The translations under genes were made by a program, and so were the position numbers. Under the pieces are notes generated by a model. The model saw nothing but the letters and a program-made list of their open reading frames with translations, was not told where the DNA came from and did no database searches. This document shows, in pieces, positions 9,424-19,985 of a DNA stretch of 64,000 nt (positions are counted from its first letter, which is position 1; every line of letters starts with the position of its first letter). The stretch comes from CAVUPF01 sp963803755. GTDB taxonomy: Bacteria > Actinomycetota > Thermoleophilia > Solirubrobacterales > 70-9. Where the stretch lies: the NCBI GenBank assembly GCA_963803755.1, contig CAWDNP010000005.1, positions 124,001 to 188,000 on the forward strand. The letters are read 5' to 3'.

Positions 9424-10701
9424 CTAGCCCGCCCGCTCCCTACTCCAGACGCCGCCGCGATCGTCTTGCCCGCGACCCCGAGCTCCGACGTCGCGCTCGC
9501 CCGCACCCCCTGCGGCTCGCCCCCCGGTGGCGCCTGCAGCGTGAAGGAGCCCTCCGCTCCCTCGACCTTGAAGGAGTGGGTGTGCGGGGGCTCGGCCTGG
9601 TCGGGGCCGTGGAGGGCCGCGACAACCCGCTCCGGCCGGGCCTCTCCCGGGGCCGCGGCCAGGGAAGCGGTAGGAGATGACCGCGCGGTCGCCGTCGCGG
9701 CGGGCGCTTAGCTGCGGGGCGGGCGGGGGCAGCCAGGCTCGGCGCGCTCCGCCTCCCGTAGCGGTCTCGCCTCGCGGTGGAACGCCGCCGGGTCCCACCA
9801 CTGGGGATGGGCCCGCGGCCCCCGCGGGCTGTCGGACTCAAAGGACTCGCGCCGCCGGGTCGACCCCCACCGCCCCGGCCACAGCACCCAGCCCGGCCCG
9901 TCGTCGGCGATCGTCTCCAGCCGCGGCCGCAACCGTGGCCCCAGCCCGTCGTTGTGGTCTGGGACGACCGGGGCGGGGTAGCGAGCCGGGCCGGAAGCGC
10001 GCCGCGTGCGACCCGCGCGCCACGTAGAGGACCGGCGCCTCGCCATCGCGCTCGACTTCCTCCCAGCCCGCCCGCTCCCCACCGGCGTGCTGAGCGTAGG
10101 TGAGCTCCTGCGGCTCGCCGTCCGCGCCGAGCCGCATCTGGATCATCTCCCAGTCGCCCTCGTGCCAGCCCGACGCCGAGCAGGCCCTTGTCGTTGTAGT
10201 AGTAGAAGAGCCAGTACTGGAGCCAGAGCCGCTCCTCGGCGTCGTGGCGAGCGTGCCCGTAGACGACGTTCGCGCAGCCGCTCCAGCCGCCGCATCGCCC
10301 GCGCGTCGGCGGCGTGTGAACCACCGCACTCGTCCAGGTAGTCGTCGCGTCGCGCCGCCTGACCGTCCGGGTAGGAGGGCCCGCGTAGGAAGTCGAGGTC
10401 GAGCAGCGCCCCCTCGCCGACTGGGCGCCGCGGAGGCGATCAGCGTCCCGCCCGCCCGGTGCAGCGTGTTGCAACGCCGGCCTGAGACGAGGTTGGCGAT
10501 CGTCGCAACCGAGTCCGCCCGGAAGCTCTCCAGCGAGTCGTATTGGAGGACGGGCCGGTGGCGCTCCAGCAGCGCCGTCAGCTCCGGCGAGGCGGACTCG
10601 GGGTCGCGCCGTGACCGCGCCGATCGCCGCGGCCGGATCCGCCCCAGGGCGGTACGCCGAGAGCTCGCGGCAAGCGCCTCCCGCACCCTCTTCTCGCTCA
10701 T
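9424..10701 (-). CDS. VPS62-like domain protein (multiply frameshifted)
   Basis: A protein with the DUF946/VPS62-type domain found in many actinobacteria, function unknown. It starts MSEKRVREALAASSRRTAL and passes HRPVLQYDSLESFRADS. After frame changes it gives NVVYGHARHDAEERLWLQYW, FYYYNDKGLLG, GWHEGDWEMIQMRLGADGEP, VLYVARGSHAARF, VVPDHNDGLGPRLRPRL and GWVLWPGRWGSTR, in the order usual for this family, and closes with a beta-rich tail to 9424. At least four frameshifts are required, near 10,440, 10,190, 9,990 and 9,720. The start codon overlaps the stop of the patatin-like gene (ATGA), so the two are one transcription unit and may act together at membranes. Confidence 0.72.
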
Positions 10702-11344
10702 CCAGCGGGGTGGGGAGGCTCGGGCGGCAGCGGCTCGATCCAGCTGGTCTCGGCGCCCCCGTGCTCGCGCACCGCGGCATCGGCTAGCAGGTACCCGTGG
10801 TTCTCCAGCACCGCCTGCTCGGCGTCGCCGAAGGCGTCGAGGTCGGTGCGCACCGCGACGATCACCTCCCGGACCAGGGCCGCGTCATATCCTGGTGGGT
10901 GCGCCGCCGCCTCGATTTCCCAGCCGAACCCGTCCCGCTTCTCGCTCCCGGCCATCTCTCCCAGCGCCATCCCGGAGGCGCCGAGCACAAACCGCGGTCG
11001 CTCTGGTGGCTCCGCACCCAGCTGCTCGGCTAGCTCGCGCGCGAAGCGCTCCTCCAGCACTGCGCCGGTTCCCTGCCAGGAGATCGGTTGCGCAGGAGCG
11101 CCCGCGCGCGGGCGTTGCGCCGGGCGATATCGCGCATCGGCTCGGCCACCCGCTCGGGCCAGTCGCGGAAGGCGCCCTGCAGGGGCCAGGGGACCAGGGC
11201 CGCGAGCAGCGCCGCGAGGATGCTCCCCCCGGCCGCCGCGCCCACCGTGTCGAGCCGGGAGAGCAGCCCCAGCTCGTTGAGGCGGGTCAGCGCTCCGAGG
11301 TGAAAGAGCGCCGCCCGGTAACCGCCGCCCGAGAGGGCGAGCAT
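10698..11344 (-). CDS. Patatin-like phospholipase family protein (frameshifted; nucleophile position is Ala)
   Basis: The N-terminus from 11344 reads MLALSGGGYRAALFHLGALT, the glycine-rich oxyanion-hole motif of patatin-like acyl hydrolases, then LNELGLLSRLDTV. After this comes GAAAGGSILAALLAAL, where the family normally has a serine (SVSGGS-like), so the catalytic serine position is alanine here. A frameshift near 11,050 joins ERFARELAEQLGAEPPERPR, FVLGASGMALGEM, LVREVIVAVRTDLDAFGDAE and ENHGYLLADAAVREHG. The open frame continues upstream over the enoyl-CoA hydratase on the other strand, so the start is uncertain. The gene is coupled to the VPS62-like gene by a four-base overlap. It may be catalytically inactive unless the alanine is an error. 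Confidence 0.72.
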
Positions 11345-11506
11345 CGTCTCCCTCCGCTCGGCGCCCCCGGGACCCAGTCCCTCGAGCCGGCCGAAGGTCG
11401 GCAGTTCGTCCGCTTCCAAGGCCTCGAACCTAAAGTGACTAAAGAGAGTAGTCAATGTTTTTCTGCTGCAAAACTCGGACAGGGCGCCTGTGCGAGGATG
11501 GCCGCA

Positions 11507-12263
11507 ATGAGCAGCCGGGAGGTTCGCTACGAGCGGGTCGGCGCCGCCGCAGTGCTGACGATCGATCGGCCCGAGCGGCGCAACGCCGTCGACGGCGCCG
11601 CGGCCGAGCTGCTGCGCCGCGGCTTTGAGGACTTCGAGGCTGACGAGGGCGCCCGCGTCCTCATCCTCACCGGCGCCGGCGGGGAGGCCTTCTGCGCCGG
11701 TGCCGACCTGAAGGCGCTCGACCTCGATGTCGACCATCCCGGCGGCCCGATGGGGCCGACCCGCCTCACTCCCTCAAAGCCGGCGATCGCCGCGGTCGAG
11801 GGCTGGTGCCTGGCCGGCGGCGTCGAGCTGGCCCTCTGGTGTGACCTGCGGATTGCCACGCCCGACTCCACCTTCGGCCTCTTCGAGCGCCGCTGGGGGG
11901 TGCCCCTCATCGACGGCGGCACCCAGCGCCTGCCCCGCGTCGTCGGCATGGGACGGGCGTTGGAGCTGATCCTCACCGGCCGTCCGGTCGGAGCCGAGGA
12001 GGCCCACCGGATCGGCCTGATCAACGAGATCGCCGCCCCCGGCGAGCAACTCGAGCGTGCCCTGGAGCTGGCCGAGGCGATCGCCGCCTTCCCCCAGGAG
12101 ACGATGCTCGCCGACCGCCGCGCCGCGATCGGGGGCCTCGGCCTGCCCCTCGCCGAGGGCCTCGCCCTCGAGCATCGCCTCGGTCGCGAGGTGCTCGAGA
12201 TCGCCGCTCCGCGGCGCCGCCCGTTTCGCGGCCGGCGAGGGGCGCCACGGCGAGGGCGTCTAG
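11507..12263 (+). CDS. Enoyl-CoA hydratase/isomerase family protein
   Basis: Crotonase-fold enzyme acting on acyl-CoA thioesters. It shows LTIDRPERRNAVDGAAAELL, the first oxyanion-hole segment EAFCAGADLKAL, and AAVEGWCLAGGVELALWCDL with the second oxyanion glycine, followed by IATPDSTFGLFERRWGVPL and GRALELILTGRPVGAEEAHR. The glutamates of ECH1-type hydratases are partly replaced, so it may be an isomerase or another crotonase. The ATG at 11507 has GAGG nine bases upstream; an ATG at 11498 is possible. A frameshift near 12,205 restores the usual tail, RGAARFAAGEGRHGEGV, ending at 12263. It diverges from the patatin-like gene. Confidence 0.9.
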
Positions 12264-12279
12264 CCGAAGCCTTCCTCGA

Positions 12280-12690
12280 TCAGCTCTCGCGAGCGACGCG
12301 GCGCATCTCCTCCTCGGCCGCCTCCGGGCCGAGGTAGGGCATGAGGACGGCGAAGACAAGGTCGGGGAGGATGCGCACGAGGTCAGGGGCGCGCCCGGCG
12401 CGGATCTCGTCGAAGATCATCGCGCTAGCGCCGCCGATCGCGAAGCGCGCCGTGTCGGGCGGCAGGCCCTCGCTTGGCCGGAGCACGCCTGGCCTTCCTG
12501 AGAAAGGGGGTAAAGCGCGCCAGGGCTGCGCGATAGCGGGTCGAGCCCGCCCTCACCCGCGCCGCGACCCGGACCATCGCCTCCAGAAGCCGCTCGCGCT
12601 CGGAGCGCACCACATAGGCCTGCGGCAGCCCTCGGCGCCCGTTCGACAGATGCCGTGGAGTCCGGAGCCGATGGCGAATCCATGCCCTCA
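12280..12690 (-). pseudogene. TetR-family regulator remnant lacking the DNA-binding helices
   Basis: Two pieces in different frames resemble the ends of a TetR-family regulator. The upstream piece reads GRRGLPQAYVVRSERERLLE and then AMVRVAARVRAG, which is the start of helix 1. The downstream piece, from 12486 to 12280, reads GLPPDTARFAIGGASAMIFD and then ILPDLVFAVLMPYLGPEAAE, a ligand-domain end of the kind seen in actinobacterial TetR proteins. The roughly 70 residues that would carry the helix-turn-helix and the following helices are missing. It lies 17 bases from the enoyl-CoA hydratase, convergent with it, so the gene may once have controlled that locus. Confidence 0.5.
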
Positions 12691-12746
12691 GCGTAGGACA
12701 GGGGCCGCGGGCTGTCCAACCCCTCCCGCGGCCTAGACTCCGCCCG

Positions 12747-13996
12747 ATGAAGATCGGGATCGTCGGCCTCGGCTACGTCGGCCTGCCCCTTGCCGTCGCC
12801 TTCGCGCAGGCCGGGCACGAGGTGGTCTGCCTCGACTCCGACCGAGCGAAAGGTCGAGTCCCTGAGCGAGGGGCGCAGCTACATCGAGGACGTCGCCGAC
12901 GCCGCCCTGGCGCCGTTGGGGGAGCGTCTGCGGCCCACATCGAGCTACGCCGACCTCGCTTCCTGCAGCGCGGCCATCCTCTGCGTCCCGACCCCGCTCA
13001 GCGGCTCCCGCGAGCCCGACCTCACCTATCTCCTGGACGCGGCCACCTCCCTCTCGGCGGTGCTGCAGCCGGACCAGCTCGTCGTGCTGGAGTCGACCAG
13101 CTACCCGGGCACGACCCGCGAGCAGCTGGCGCCGGTCCTCGAGCGCTCCGGGAATGACGGCGGGCCGCGACTTCCACCTCGCCTTCTCCCCCGAGCGGAT
13201 CGATCCCGGCCGAAGCGACTACACCGTCGCGACCACGCCGAAGCTGCTCGGGGGCATCACCGAGCGCTGCGCCGAGCGCGCCCGCGAGCTCTACGCGGAG
13301 ATCTGCGAGCAGGTGATCGTCCTCTCCACCCCCGAGGCGGCCGAGCTGGCAAAGCTCTTGGAGAACATCTTCCGCTCGGTCAACATCGCCCTCGTCAACG
13401 AGCTCTCCCAGCTCTGCGAGCGGCTGGGGATCGACATCTGGGAGGTGATCGACGCCGCCTCCACGAAGCCCTTCGGGTTCATGCGCTTCGATCCCGGCCC
13501 GGGGATGGGCGGGCACTGCCTGCCGGTCGACCCCTTCTACCTTGCCTTCAAGGCGCGCGAGCACGGCTTTTACCCCGAGTTCATCGAGCTGGCCGGCAAG
13601 GTCAACCAAGCCCAGCCGGCGTACTGCGTGAAGCGGATCGAGCGGGCGCTCAACGATGCCGGCAAGCCCGTCAAGGGCTCCAAGGTCCTCGTCCTCGGCG
13701 CGAGCTACAAGGCCGGGATCGGAGACACCCGCGAGTCCCCCGCCCTGAAGATCCTCAGCCTGTTGAGCGAGCTGGGAGGCAATGTCTCCTACCACGACCC
13801 CCACGTCCCAGCCCTCCCCGAGCTGGGCCTGGCCTCGGTCGACCTCGACTCCGCCCTGGCGGACACCGACCTGGCGGCGATCGTCACCGCCCACCCGAGC
13901 GTCGATTACGAGGCGGTCGTCTCGACGGCACCGCTGGTGGTCGACCTCCGTGGCGTCACCCGGGGCATCGAGGCGAAGAGCCTGACTCGCCTTTAG
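12747..13996 (+). CDS. UDP-sugar dehydrogenase (nucleotide-sugar C6 oxidation; frameshifted)
   Basis: An NAD-dependent UDP-glucose/UDP-HexNAc 6-dehydrogenase that makes a uronic acid donor for surface glycans. It begins MKIGIVGLGYVGLPLAVAFA (Rossmann GxGxxG), shifts frame near 12,842 and 13,155, and shows CVPTPL, LESTSYPGTTREQLAPVLE, FSPERIDPG, KLLENIFRSVNIALVNEL and the catalytic-cysteine motif GMGGHCLPVDPFYL. The C-terminal Rossmann domain has LGASYKAGIGDTRESPA. The layout is closer to the WbpA/VipA branch (UDP-GlcNAc or UDP-ManNAc dehydrogenases) than to Ugd. It stands alone, separated from the main glycan cluster by housekeeping genes. Confidence 0.9.
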
Positions 13997-14152
13997 AAGA
14001 GGCCGGCCGATGTCAAGGCCATCGTCGTCCCCAGAGGCGCGGCTGCCTAGACTGAATTGATGTCCAGCGAGCGCACAGCCGACCGCTGGAGGGACACCGA
14101 CGAATACGAAGCCGGCAGGCCGCCAGGGTGAAAGCCCAGATGGAGTCGCACC

Positions 14153-15426
14153 CTACGCCGCCCAGGTCCAGGACACGAACAGGTAGGTCCAAAGGACGAG
14201 CAGTGGGGCGCAGATGAGGATCACCGCTCGGACGCGCCGGTGTTCGGTTGCCCAGAGCGCCAGGGCTATCCAGAGCGGGAACAGCACCAGCGTGAAGCGC
14301 GGAAGCGAGCGCAGTGGCTCCCCGTGCGATGGCGCCGAGACGGCGAGCGCGAGGCTGAGCCCGGCGAGCGCCGTGTAGGCAAAGGGCAGCCGCTTCCACG
14401 ACATCCGCAACAGCACGGCGCCGAGGACCAAGAAGGCGAGCTCGACGGTGTGCTTGGTGATCGCAGCGCGCACTCAAATGGGCTCCGATCACAGAAGCGC
14501 CGCCGGGCACCGCGGCCACGAGGGCCTTTAAGCCCGTCCCAGATCCCTGCCGGAACGCCACCCAGCGGGATGAAGGAGCGACGCCAATGGCGCTGTTGGT
14601 TAAACGGTGCGAGCGGGTGGCCGAGGTGCAGCTTCAGATAGGCGAGATAGGCCAGCAGGCCGAGCGGCACGGCAGCAATCCAGAGCAGGTCGGGCCCTAG
14701 CGCGTATCGCGACCGCCATCCGCTGGCGGGGCGATCGGGTTCGCGGTCCTCGCGAGGCCCATACAGGTAGAGCAAGACCAGGGGCACGACCAGCAGTACG
14801 CCGCTGTTGCGGGTCGCGGCCGCAAGGGAGCCGATCAGCCCCGCCACCCACCAGCGCCCCAGCCTCCCGGCGTAAAAAGAGCCGATCGTTAGCAGGAGGA
14901 ACAGCGACTCCGAGTAGACCGCCGAGAGGAAGAACGCCACCGGCAGCCAGGCGACGATCCAGACCGTGTTCCGGGCGACCTCCGCGCTGAATTCGAGCTC
15001 GACCAACCTGTGCAGCAGGAAGAGCGCCCCCAACGCGCAGGCCATCGAGATGAGGATTCCGATCAGCGCAGCCCACGCGTTGCCCAAGGGCGCGCTCCCC
15101 AGCGCGACCAGGCCCGGGTAGAGGGGGAAGAAGACAGTCTGGTCGAGGCGCTGGTAGCCGAAGTGGGCGATCCCCAGGTACCAGGTCGAATCCCAGCGTG
15201 TCGCCGGAGCGATGAGAAGATTGGCGAGCGTGCTGTGAAAGGGGGTAGCCAGGTCGCCTGGATCGAAGATTCCCGCCCCGCTCGGGTGCAGGCCGACGAT
15301 CGCCGCGGTCAGTATCCCTGCCGTCCAGACCAGCAGGCGCGAGGAGGCGAAAGCCCAGAAGGAGTCCCGCAACGCCTCTGGGCGGGAGATGGCGAGCCGA
15401 GAGGCGTCGGTTGGCCCAGGTTCCAC
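14153..15426 (-). CDS. PIG-V-like membrane mannosyltransferase (frameshifted)
   Basis: A polytopic GT-C-type protein with about ten hydrophobic helices. After the start MEPGPTDASRLAISRPEALR comes a first helix, then APATRWDSTWYLGIAHFGYQ, the acidic/aromatic loop motif of the GPI mannosyltransferase 2 (PIG-V)-like family, then FFPLYPGLVAL, WLPVAFFLSAVYSESLFLLL and AAATRNSGVLLVVPLVLLYL. A frameshift near 14,490 joins the last part, which includes PRFTLVLFPLWIALALW. It is expected to transfer a sugar from a polyprenyl-phosphate donor on the outer face of the membrane. It converges with the UDP-sugar dehydrogenase. The acceptor is unknown. Confidence 0.8.
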
Positions 15427-15658
15427 TGGGTCGGATCGTCTCAGATCCGCACCCGGGCGCTACTCGTGGATGAGCGCCAGATGAACGCTGACCCGCCGGC
15501 TCAGCGGCTCCTCAAATTGCCGAATAGGCGTCGCTCGTGGGCTTCACAAGCCGCAGATCGGCCTCGGTCAGCTCATTCGAGGAGCAGACGATGACCTCGA
15601 GGCACGCCAACTTAAAATGGCTCCATTCGATGTTCTCGGCGTGGTGAAGGGAGCGATG

Positions 15659-16087
15659 ATGGCAACTCGTAACGGCAGTGCTGAATGGAAGGGTGACCTC
15701 AAAGACGGCTCCGGCACCCTGAGCGTCGGCGACGGAGCCTTCTCGGGCAACTACTCGTTCGCCTCGCGCTTTGAGGAGGGGGAGGGCACCAACCCCGAGG
15801 AGCTGATCGCCGCCGCGCATTCATCCTGCTTCGCGATGGCGCTCAGCAACACACTCGCCGCAGAGGGGCATGCGCCGAAGTCGGTGCGGGTGCAAGCCCG
15901 CGTGCACCTCCGCAATCTCGACGGAGCACCGACCATCGCCCAGGTCGACCTGGAGGTCGACGGCGACGTCCCCGGGATCGATGAGGGTCAGTTCCGCTCC
16001 TATGCTGAGCAGGCCAAGCGCGACTGCCCGGTCTCGCGAGCGCTCGCCGGCGTCCCGGAGATCAACCTGGCCGCGCGGCTTGGCTAA
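15659..16087 (+). CDS. OsmC-family peroxide-resistance protein
   Basis: A small cytoplasmic thiol peroxidase of the OsmC type, 142 residues from the ATG at 15659, which has AAGGGAG upstream. A longer frame begins at 15617. It contains GSAEWKGDLKDGSGTLSVGD, EEGEGTNPEELIAAAHSSCF, the first catalytic cysteine in HSSCFAMAL, and the second in KRDCPVSRALAGV. The family reduces organic hydroperoxides using these two cysteines. It is intact. It starts divergently from the mannosyltransferase and has no obvious operon partner. A second OsmC-family gene of another subgroup lies at 20.2 kb. Confidence 0.92.
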   Translation: MATRNGSAEWKGDLKDGSGTLSVGDGAFSGNYSFASRFEEGEGTNPEELIAAAHSSCFAMALSNTLAAEGHAPKSVRVQARVHLRNLDGAPTIAQVDLEVDGDVPGIDEGQFRSYAEQAKRDCPVSRALAGVPEINLAARLG

Positions 16088-16465
16088 GCGAGCTCTGCAC
16101 GAGGCAAGGACCGGCGCCCAAAGAGCTGAGCTCTCCCTCTTTCGCTACTGAACGATATTCAGCGGGCTGATAAGCGTCCGCTCGGAGCCGTGATCCTTCA
16201 CTACTCTGAACTACCGCAGGGTGCCGGCGAGTGTCGGCTTCCCCGTATTTGACCCTGTCCTTGGCTGATTGATATCCATCGCTCGGATGCGATCCGCCCA
16301 CGTCCCGTAATGCAAGGATGAGTTGGCGATTCAACCCCGAGAGGGCGCCCGCCGATAACTTCGAACAATGAGCACGAGCCCGGCTACGGACTATCGGCTA
16401 AGGCGGGTGCGACTTGGGCCAGGTGCGATAGGATGCGAGAAGTCACCAGGCGTCGGGGGCACGCC
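16088..16465. other. Intergenic region, no gene recognised
   Basis: About 380 bases between the OsmC gene and the secreted protease. Base composition is somewhat less GC-rich than the neighbours. I see no tRNA, strong hairpin or ORF with a recognisable product. Confidence 0.4.
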
Positions 16466-17430
16466 ATGATGCGAAACGCGCTTGCGGCCCTGTGCGTGAC
16501 GCTCTTCTTCGGGGCGCTGGGCACTGCGGCGGGCACGCTCGGCGTGAGCACAGCATCTGCCCATACAGCCAATGTCAAAGAGCCCGCAGCTCATATCTCT
16601 GTCGTCGGTGGGGAAGTCGCCGAACCTGGCGCCTTCCCCTGGATGGCGTTCGTAATCGACTGTCAAAGGAGAAGAAGAAGCCATCGCCTGCAGCGGAACG
16701 GTCGTCGCTCCTAACCTTGTCCTCACGGCAGCCCACTGCGCCGTGAATCTAGAAACGGGCGTGACAAACGAAGCCGCCGGCTATCGCGTTGTGACGGGCA
16801 GCGTGGATTGGGCGGCCTCCTCTGAACGCCAGGTATCGAGTGTCTCCCAAGTGCTCGTCTACCCCCGTTTCAAGTTCGGCCGGAACTCGATCAGCTATGG
16901 CGACGCCGCATTGCTCGTGCTCTCAACACCCACGACGGCGCCGGCGATTCGCCTTGCGACTTCTGCAAACGCCAAGCGGGTGCATACGGGCACGCATGCC
17001 CTTGATTGCCGGGTGGGGTGAGACCTACTATGGCCAGACGGAACTGACCGAGTGGCTCATGTGGGCCAGGACCGTCGTCGAGGGCAAACAGTGCGAAGGA
17101 CTCCGGGGACGGATCTGCGCAATAGACTTCCCCAAGTTCAAATCTGGCGTATGCCATGGGGACAGTGGCGGCCCGCTCCTGACAACCGCGCCACATGGTC
17201 AAGGTCTGATCGAGATCGGGATCACCCAAGCCGTGTTTGGCAGATGCTCAACCAGGCGCCCAGGCGTCTTCACCCGCGCCGATCTGATCTGCGCCATGGG
17301 TAGATCGCTGGATCTCAACCCTGACCCCCCCATCCTGATCGCCACCGGCGGCGCGGCTGCGTCAGGCTCAGGCGGAAGCGGCTTTCGCTCGGACTCCCCA
17401 CCGGCCGCTGACCTCCTCCCTTTGCGCTAG
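16466..17430 (+). CDS. Secreted trypsin-like serine protease (frameshifted)
   Basis: A chymotrypsin-fold (S1) protease with an N-terminal signal peptide (MMRNALAALCVTLFFGALG, ending near STASA). The activation site is at ISVVGGEVAEPGAFPWMAFV. After a frameshift near 16,660 the catalytic histidine appears in NLVLTAAHCAVN, and the aspartate in SYGDAALLVLSTP. After a second shift near 17,005 come AGWGETYYG and the catalytic serine in GVCHGDSGGPLLTT, followed by RPGVFTRADLI. All three catalytic residues are therefore kept. A Gly/Ser-rich tail follows. It is presumably exported and activated by cleavage before the VVGG. The two frameshifts are likely sequence errors. Confidence 0.85.
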
Positions 17431-17442
17431 CGTCCTGAGGCC

Positions 17443-18689
17443 GTGGCGAGCTCCCTACGGCCGGGGATCAGGCATCGATCCCGTTGGCGCCTGCGATGGT
17501 GGGCACTCGGCGCGATCGTACTCGTCGTGCTGGCGGTGGCGGCGATGCGGAGGATTGCGACCGAGGGCACGCCGCCGCTCATCGTCCACCGGACGCTTGC
17601 CGCGTACGTCCGTCTTCCTGGGAGCGCGCCGATGCTCGCCTGGCCGCGCGAAGGTCAGGCGGCCGTGGAGGTGGAGGGGGTGGGCAGCTTCGGAACCTCC
17701 GGGGGCCACTACCCCGGTGCCGATCGCGAGCGTGGCCAAGGTCATGACGGCCTATCTCACCCTGCGCGAGCATCCACTGGCAGCCGGCGAAGAGGGATTC
17801 GTGATGACGATCACGCGCAAGGACGTGGAGGAAGAGGAGCAGCGAGTCGCCCTCGACGAGTCCACGCTGAGCGTGAAGGCCGGCGAGCGGATCAGCGAGC
17901 GCCAGGCGCTCGAGGCGCTGTTGCTGCCCTCGGCCAACAACATCGCCGCGCTGCTGGCCGTTCACGACGCGGGCGGGCTCGGGGCGTTCGTGGCCCGCAT
18001 GAACTCCACCGCGAGGAAGCTCGGCATGGCCTCGACCACCTATACCGACCCGAGCGGCTTCAACGCCAAGACGGTGTCGACCGCCAGCCGACCAGTTGAA
18101 GCTCGCCCAGGTGGCCATGCGCGAGCCGGCGTTCGCCGCGATCGTTGACAAGCCCTCGGCCAAGCTTCCGGTTGTGGGCCGGGTGATCAACTACAACGGT
18201 CTGGTAGGAGCGGACGGGTATGTGGGAGTGAAGACAGGCTCAGACGGAGCGGCCGGCGGCTGCCTCGTGTTCGCAAGGCGGGTCACCGTCGGCGGACGGT
18301 GGCTGAAGGTGCTTGGCGTGGTGCTCGGCCAGCGGAAAGGCTCGCTGGTCGAAGCCGCCCTCGCGAGCGCCCAGCGGCTCGGCTACTCGGTTGCGGCGGC
18401 TCTGCGCGTGGAGACGGTCCTACCCGCCGGCACGAGAGTGCTGAGCGCGAGCAGCGCGGACGGTCGGCACACCGTGGCCGCGACCGTGGGAGCTCTGCGG
18501 GAGATCGGCTGGGGCGGGCTCACGATTCCCGTCCAGGTCGTCGCTCGCCCGGCGATGACTGGCTGCGGGCCGGTGAGCGGATGGCCACGGTCGCCGTTCG
18601 CGGTGCAGAGTGCCGTCAGGACCACCGCAGTGGCCATGCGCTCGGTTGGGGGCCCGTCGCTCGGATGGCGCCTGCTACACCTGCTCTGA
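17443..18689 (+). CDS. D-alanyl-D-alanine carboxypeptidase (PBP5-like; frameshifted)
   Basis: A serine-type DD-peptidase of the DacF/PBP5 family that trims peptidoglycan stem peptides outside the membrane. It begins with GTG at 17443 and has one N-terminal helix, RWWALGAIVLVVLAVAAMRR. Across frame changes near 17,700 and 18,093 it shows the three active-site motifs: SxxK in PIASVAKVMTAYL, SxN in LLPSANNIAALLAVHD, and KTG in GYVGVKTGSDGAAGGCLVF. The C-terminal domain has further likely indels near 18,550 and ends PSLGWRLLHLL. It starts 12 bases after the protease stop, so the two may be co-transcribed. Confidence 0.87.
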
Positions 18690-18781
18690 GTCGATCCGCG
18701 TCACGGCCCTTACGCCTGGCAATGGGCGATCCAGGGGCCAGGAATCCCGGCTGGCCTACAAGTTGAGTACAGCAAGTTCAA

Positions 18782-18830
18782 TGGAGCTAGTCGGACTTGA
18801 GCCGGCAAACCTCCTGGATGTCATCCAAGC
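18782..18830 (-). repeat. Diverged copy of the tRNA-Ala 3' half (possible attachment-site scar)
   Basis: This 49-base segment matches the 3' half of the tRNA-Ala(CGC) gene at 47,760, in the same orientation: tggagctag, cggact, ccggc, acctcctgg and atcca all line up, with a one-base insertion and about six substitutions. No 5' half follows, so it is not a tRNA gene. Integrative elements that target a tRNA 3' end leave such partial copies at their far end. Here it would mark the left limit of the island that ends at the intact tRNA. Confidence 0.6.
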
Positions 18831-18840
18831 CCTAAGCGAC

Positions 18841-19860
18841 TCAGTCGTCGCTCAGGCGGACGACGAGCTTGCCGATGTTGGCACCGTCGAAGAGCATGTT
18901 GATCGCCCGCGGCAGCTCCTCGAAACCCTCGACGACCGTCTCGAGGGGCTCCAGCTTTCCCTCCGCGATCCAGCCTGACAGCTCGGCGGCAGTCTCTGGC
19001 AAGCGACCGAAATGGTCGAGCACGATGAAGCCCTGGACCAGCGCGCGCTGGACGAGCAGCGTTGCCGAAGCTGCGCGGGCCCGGCGGAGGCTCACTGTCG
19101 TTGTAGCCGGAGATCAGCCCGCAGAGTGCGACTCGGGCGCGAAGATTCAATCGCGCGAAGACTGCATCCATGATCTCGCCACCGACGCTCTCGAAGTCGA
19201 CGTCGATGAGGTCGGGTGTTGCGGCGATCAGCTGGTCACGCCATCCTGGGGCCTTGTAGTCGACGGCGGCGTCGAACCCCAGCCGCTCGGTGAGAATGGC
19301 GCACTTCTCCGGCCCGCCCGCGATGCCGACTGACCCGCGCGCCGTCCAGCTTTGCGATCTGGCCGGCGACGGACCCGACCGCGCCTGCGGCGGCGGAAAC
19401 GACCACGGTCTCGCCGGGTTGCGGGCGGCCGATATCCCTGATGCCGACCCAGGCGGTCAGCCCGGTCATCCCCAGCACGCCGAGAAACGCGCTCGGCGAG
19501 ACGCCCGGGATATCGGGGACCGGTTGCAGCGGCGTGGCATCGGAGGCGATCGACCCACTCCTGCCAGCCGATGAGGCCCTGTACGAGCTGGCCCACTTCG
19601 TAGCTGGGGCTCTTGGACTCGACGACCCGGCCGAGTCCAAGACCGCGCATAACCTCGCCAATGCCAACCGGCGGCAGGTAGGTCGGCGTGTCATTGATCC
19701 ACGCACGGTTGGTGGGGTCAAGCGAGATCCATTGCGTGCGGACGAGCGCCTGACCCTCGCCGATCTCGGGAAGCTCCTGCTCGTCGAGTTCGAAGGTGTC
19801 TGATCCGATGCGCCCCGTCGGGCGCTCGTGCAGCAGGAAGCGACGGTTCCTCACTGGCAC
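18841..19860 (-). CDS. NADP-dependent medium-chain oxidoreductase (frameshifted)
   Basis: A zinc-independent MDR-family reductase resembling CurA/YncB/leukotriene-B4 dehydrogenase, reducing activated C=C bonds with NADPH. It begins MPVRNRRFLLHERPTGRIGS and has RTQWISLDPTNRAWIND and IGEVMRGLGLGRVVESKSPS. After frameshifts come SAFLGVLGMTGLTAWVGI, PQPGETVVVSAAAGAVGSVA (nucleotide-binding glycine motif), FARLNLRARVALCGLISGYN, and the end EELPRAINMLFDGANIGKLV. Frames change near 19,590, 19,340 and 19,090. All family landmarks are in order, so the protein is probably functional and the shifts are sequence errors. Confidence 0.85.
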
Positions 19861-19940
19861 AGCTGACCCTACCGGGGCCCGCTGTCAGGCGGAGCGACCT
19901 CCTTGGATGCGATCTGGGTTCCCCAGCGCGGAATCCGGGG

Positions 19941-19985
19941 TAGTGAAGTTTAGGATTCGAACCAGCGATCTCCCTGGGTGCAATC
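19941..19985 (-). repeat. Second, weaker tRNA-3'-like fragment
   Basis: The segment around gattcgaacc, gcgatct and cctgggtgcaatc resembles the T-arm and anticodon-stem region of the tRNA-Ala at 47,760, in the same orientation, with more differences than the copy at 18,782 and no 5' half. It may be another tRNA-derived attachment scar. Chance similarity to tRNA consensus is possible. Confidence 0.4.

Noticed and set aside
10100..11497. Long plus-strand open frame upstream of the enoyl-CoA hydratase
   Set aside because: It is antisense to the patatin-like and VPS62-like genes, Arg/Pro/Ser-rich, and only its end (from 11,507) matches a family. It is a GC-driven shadow.
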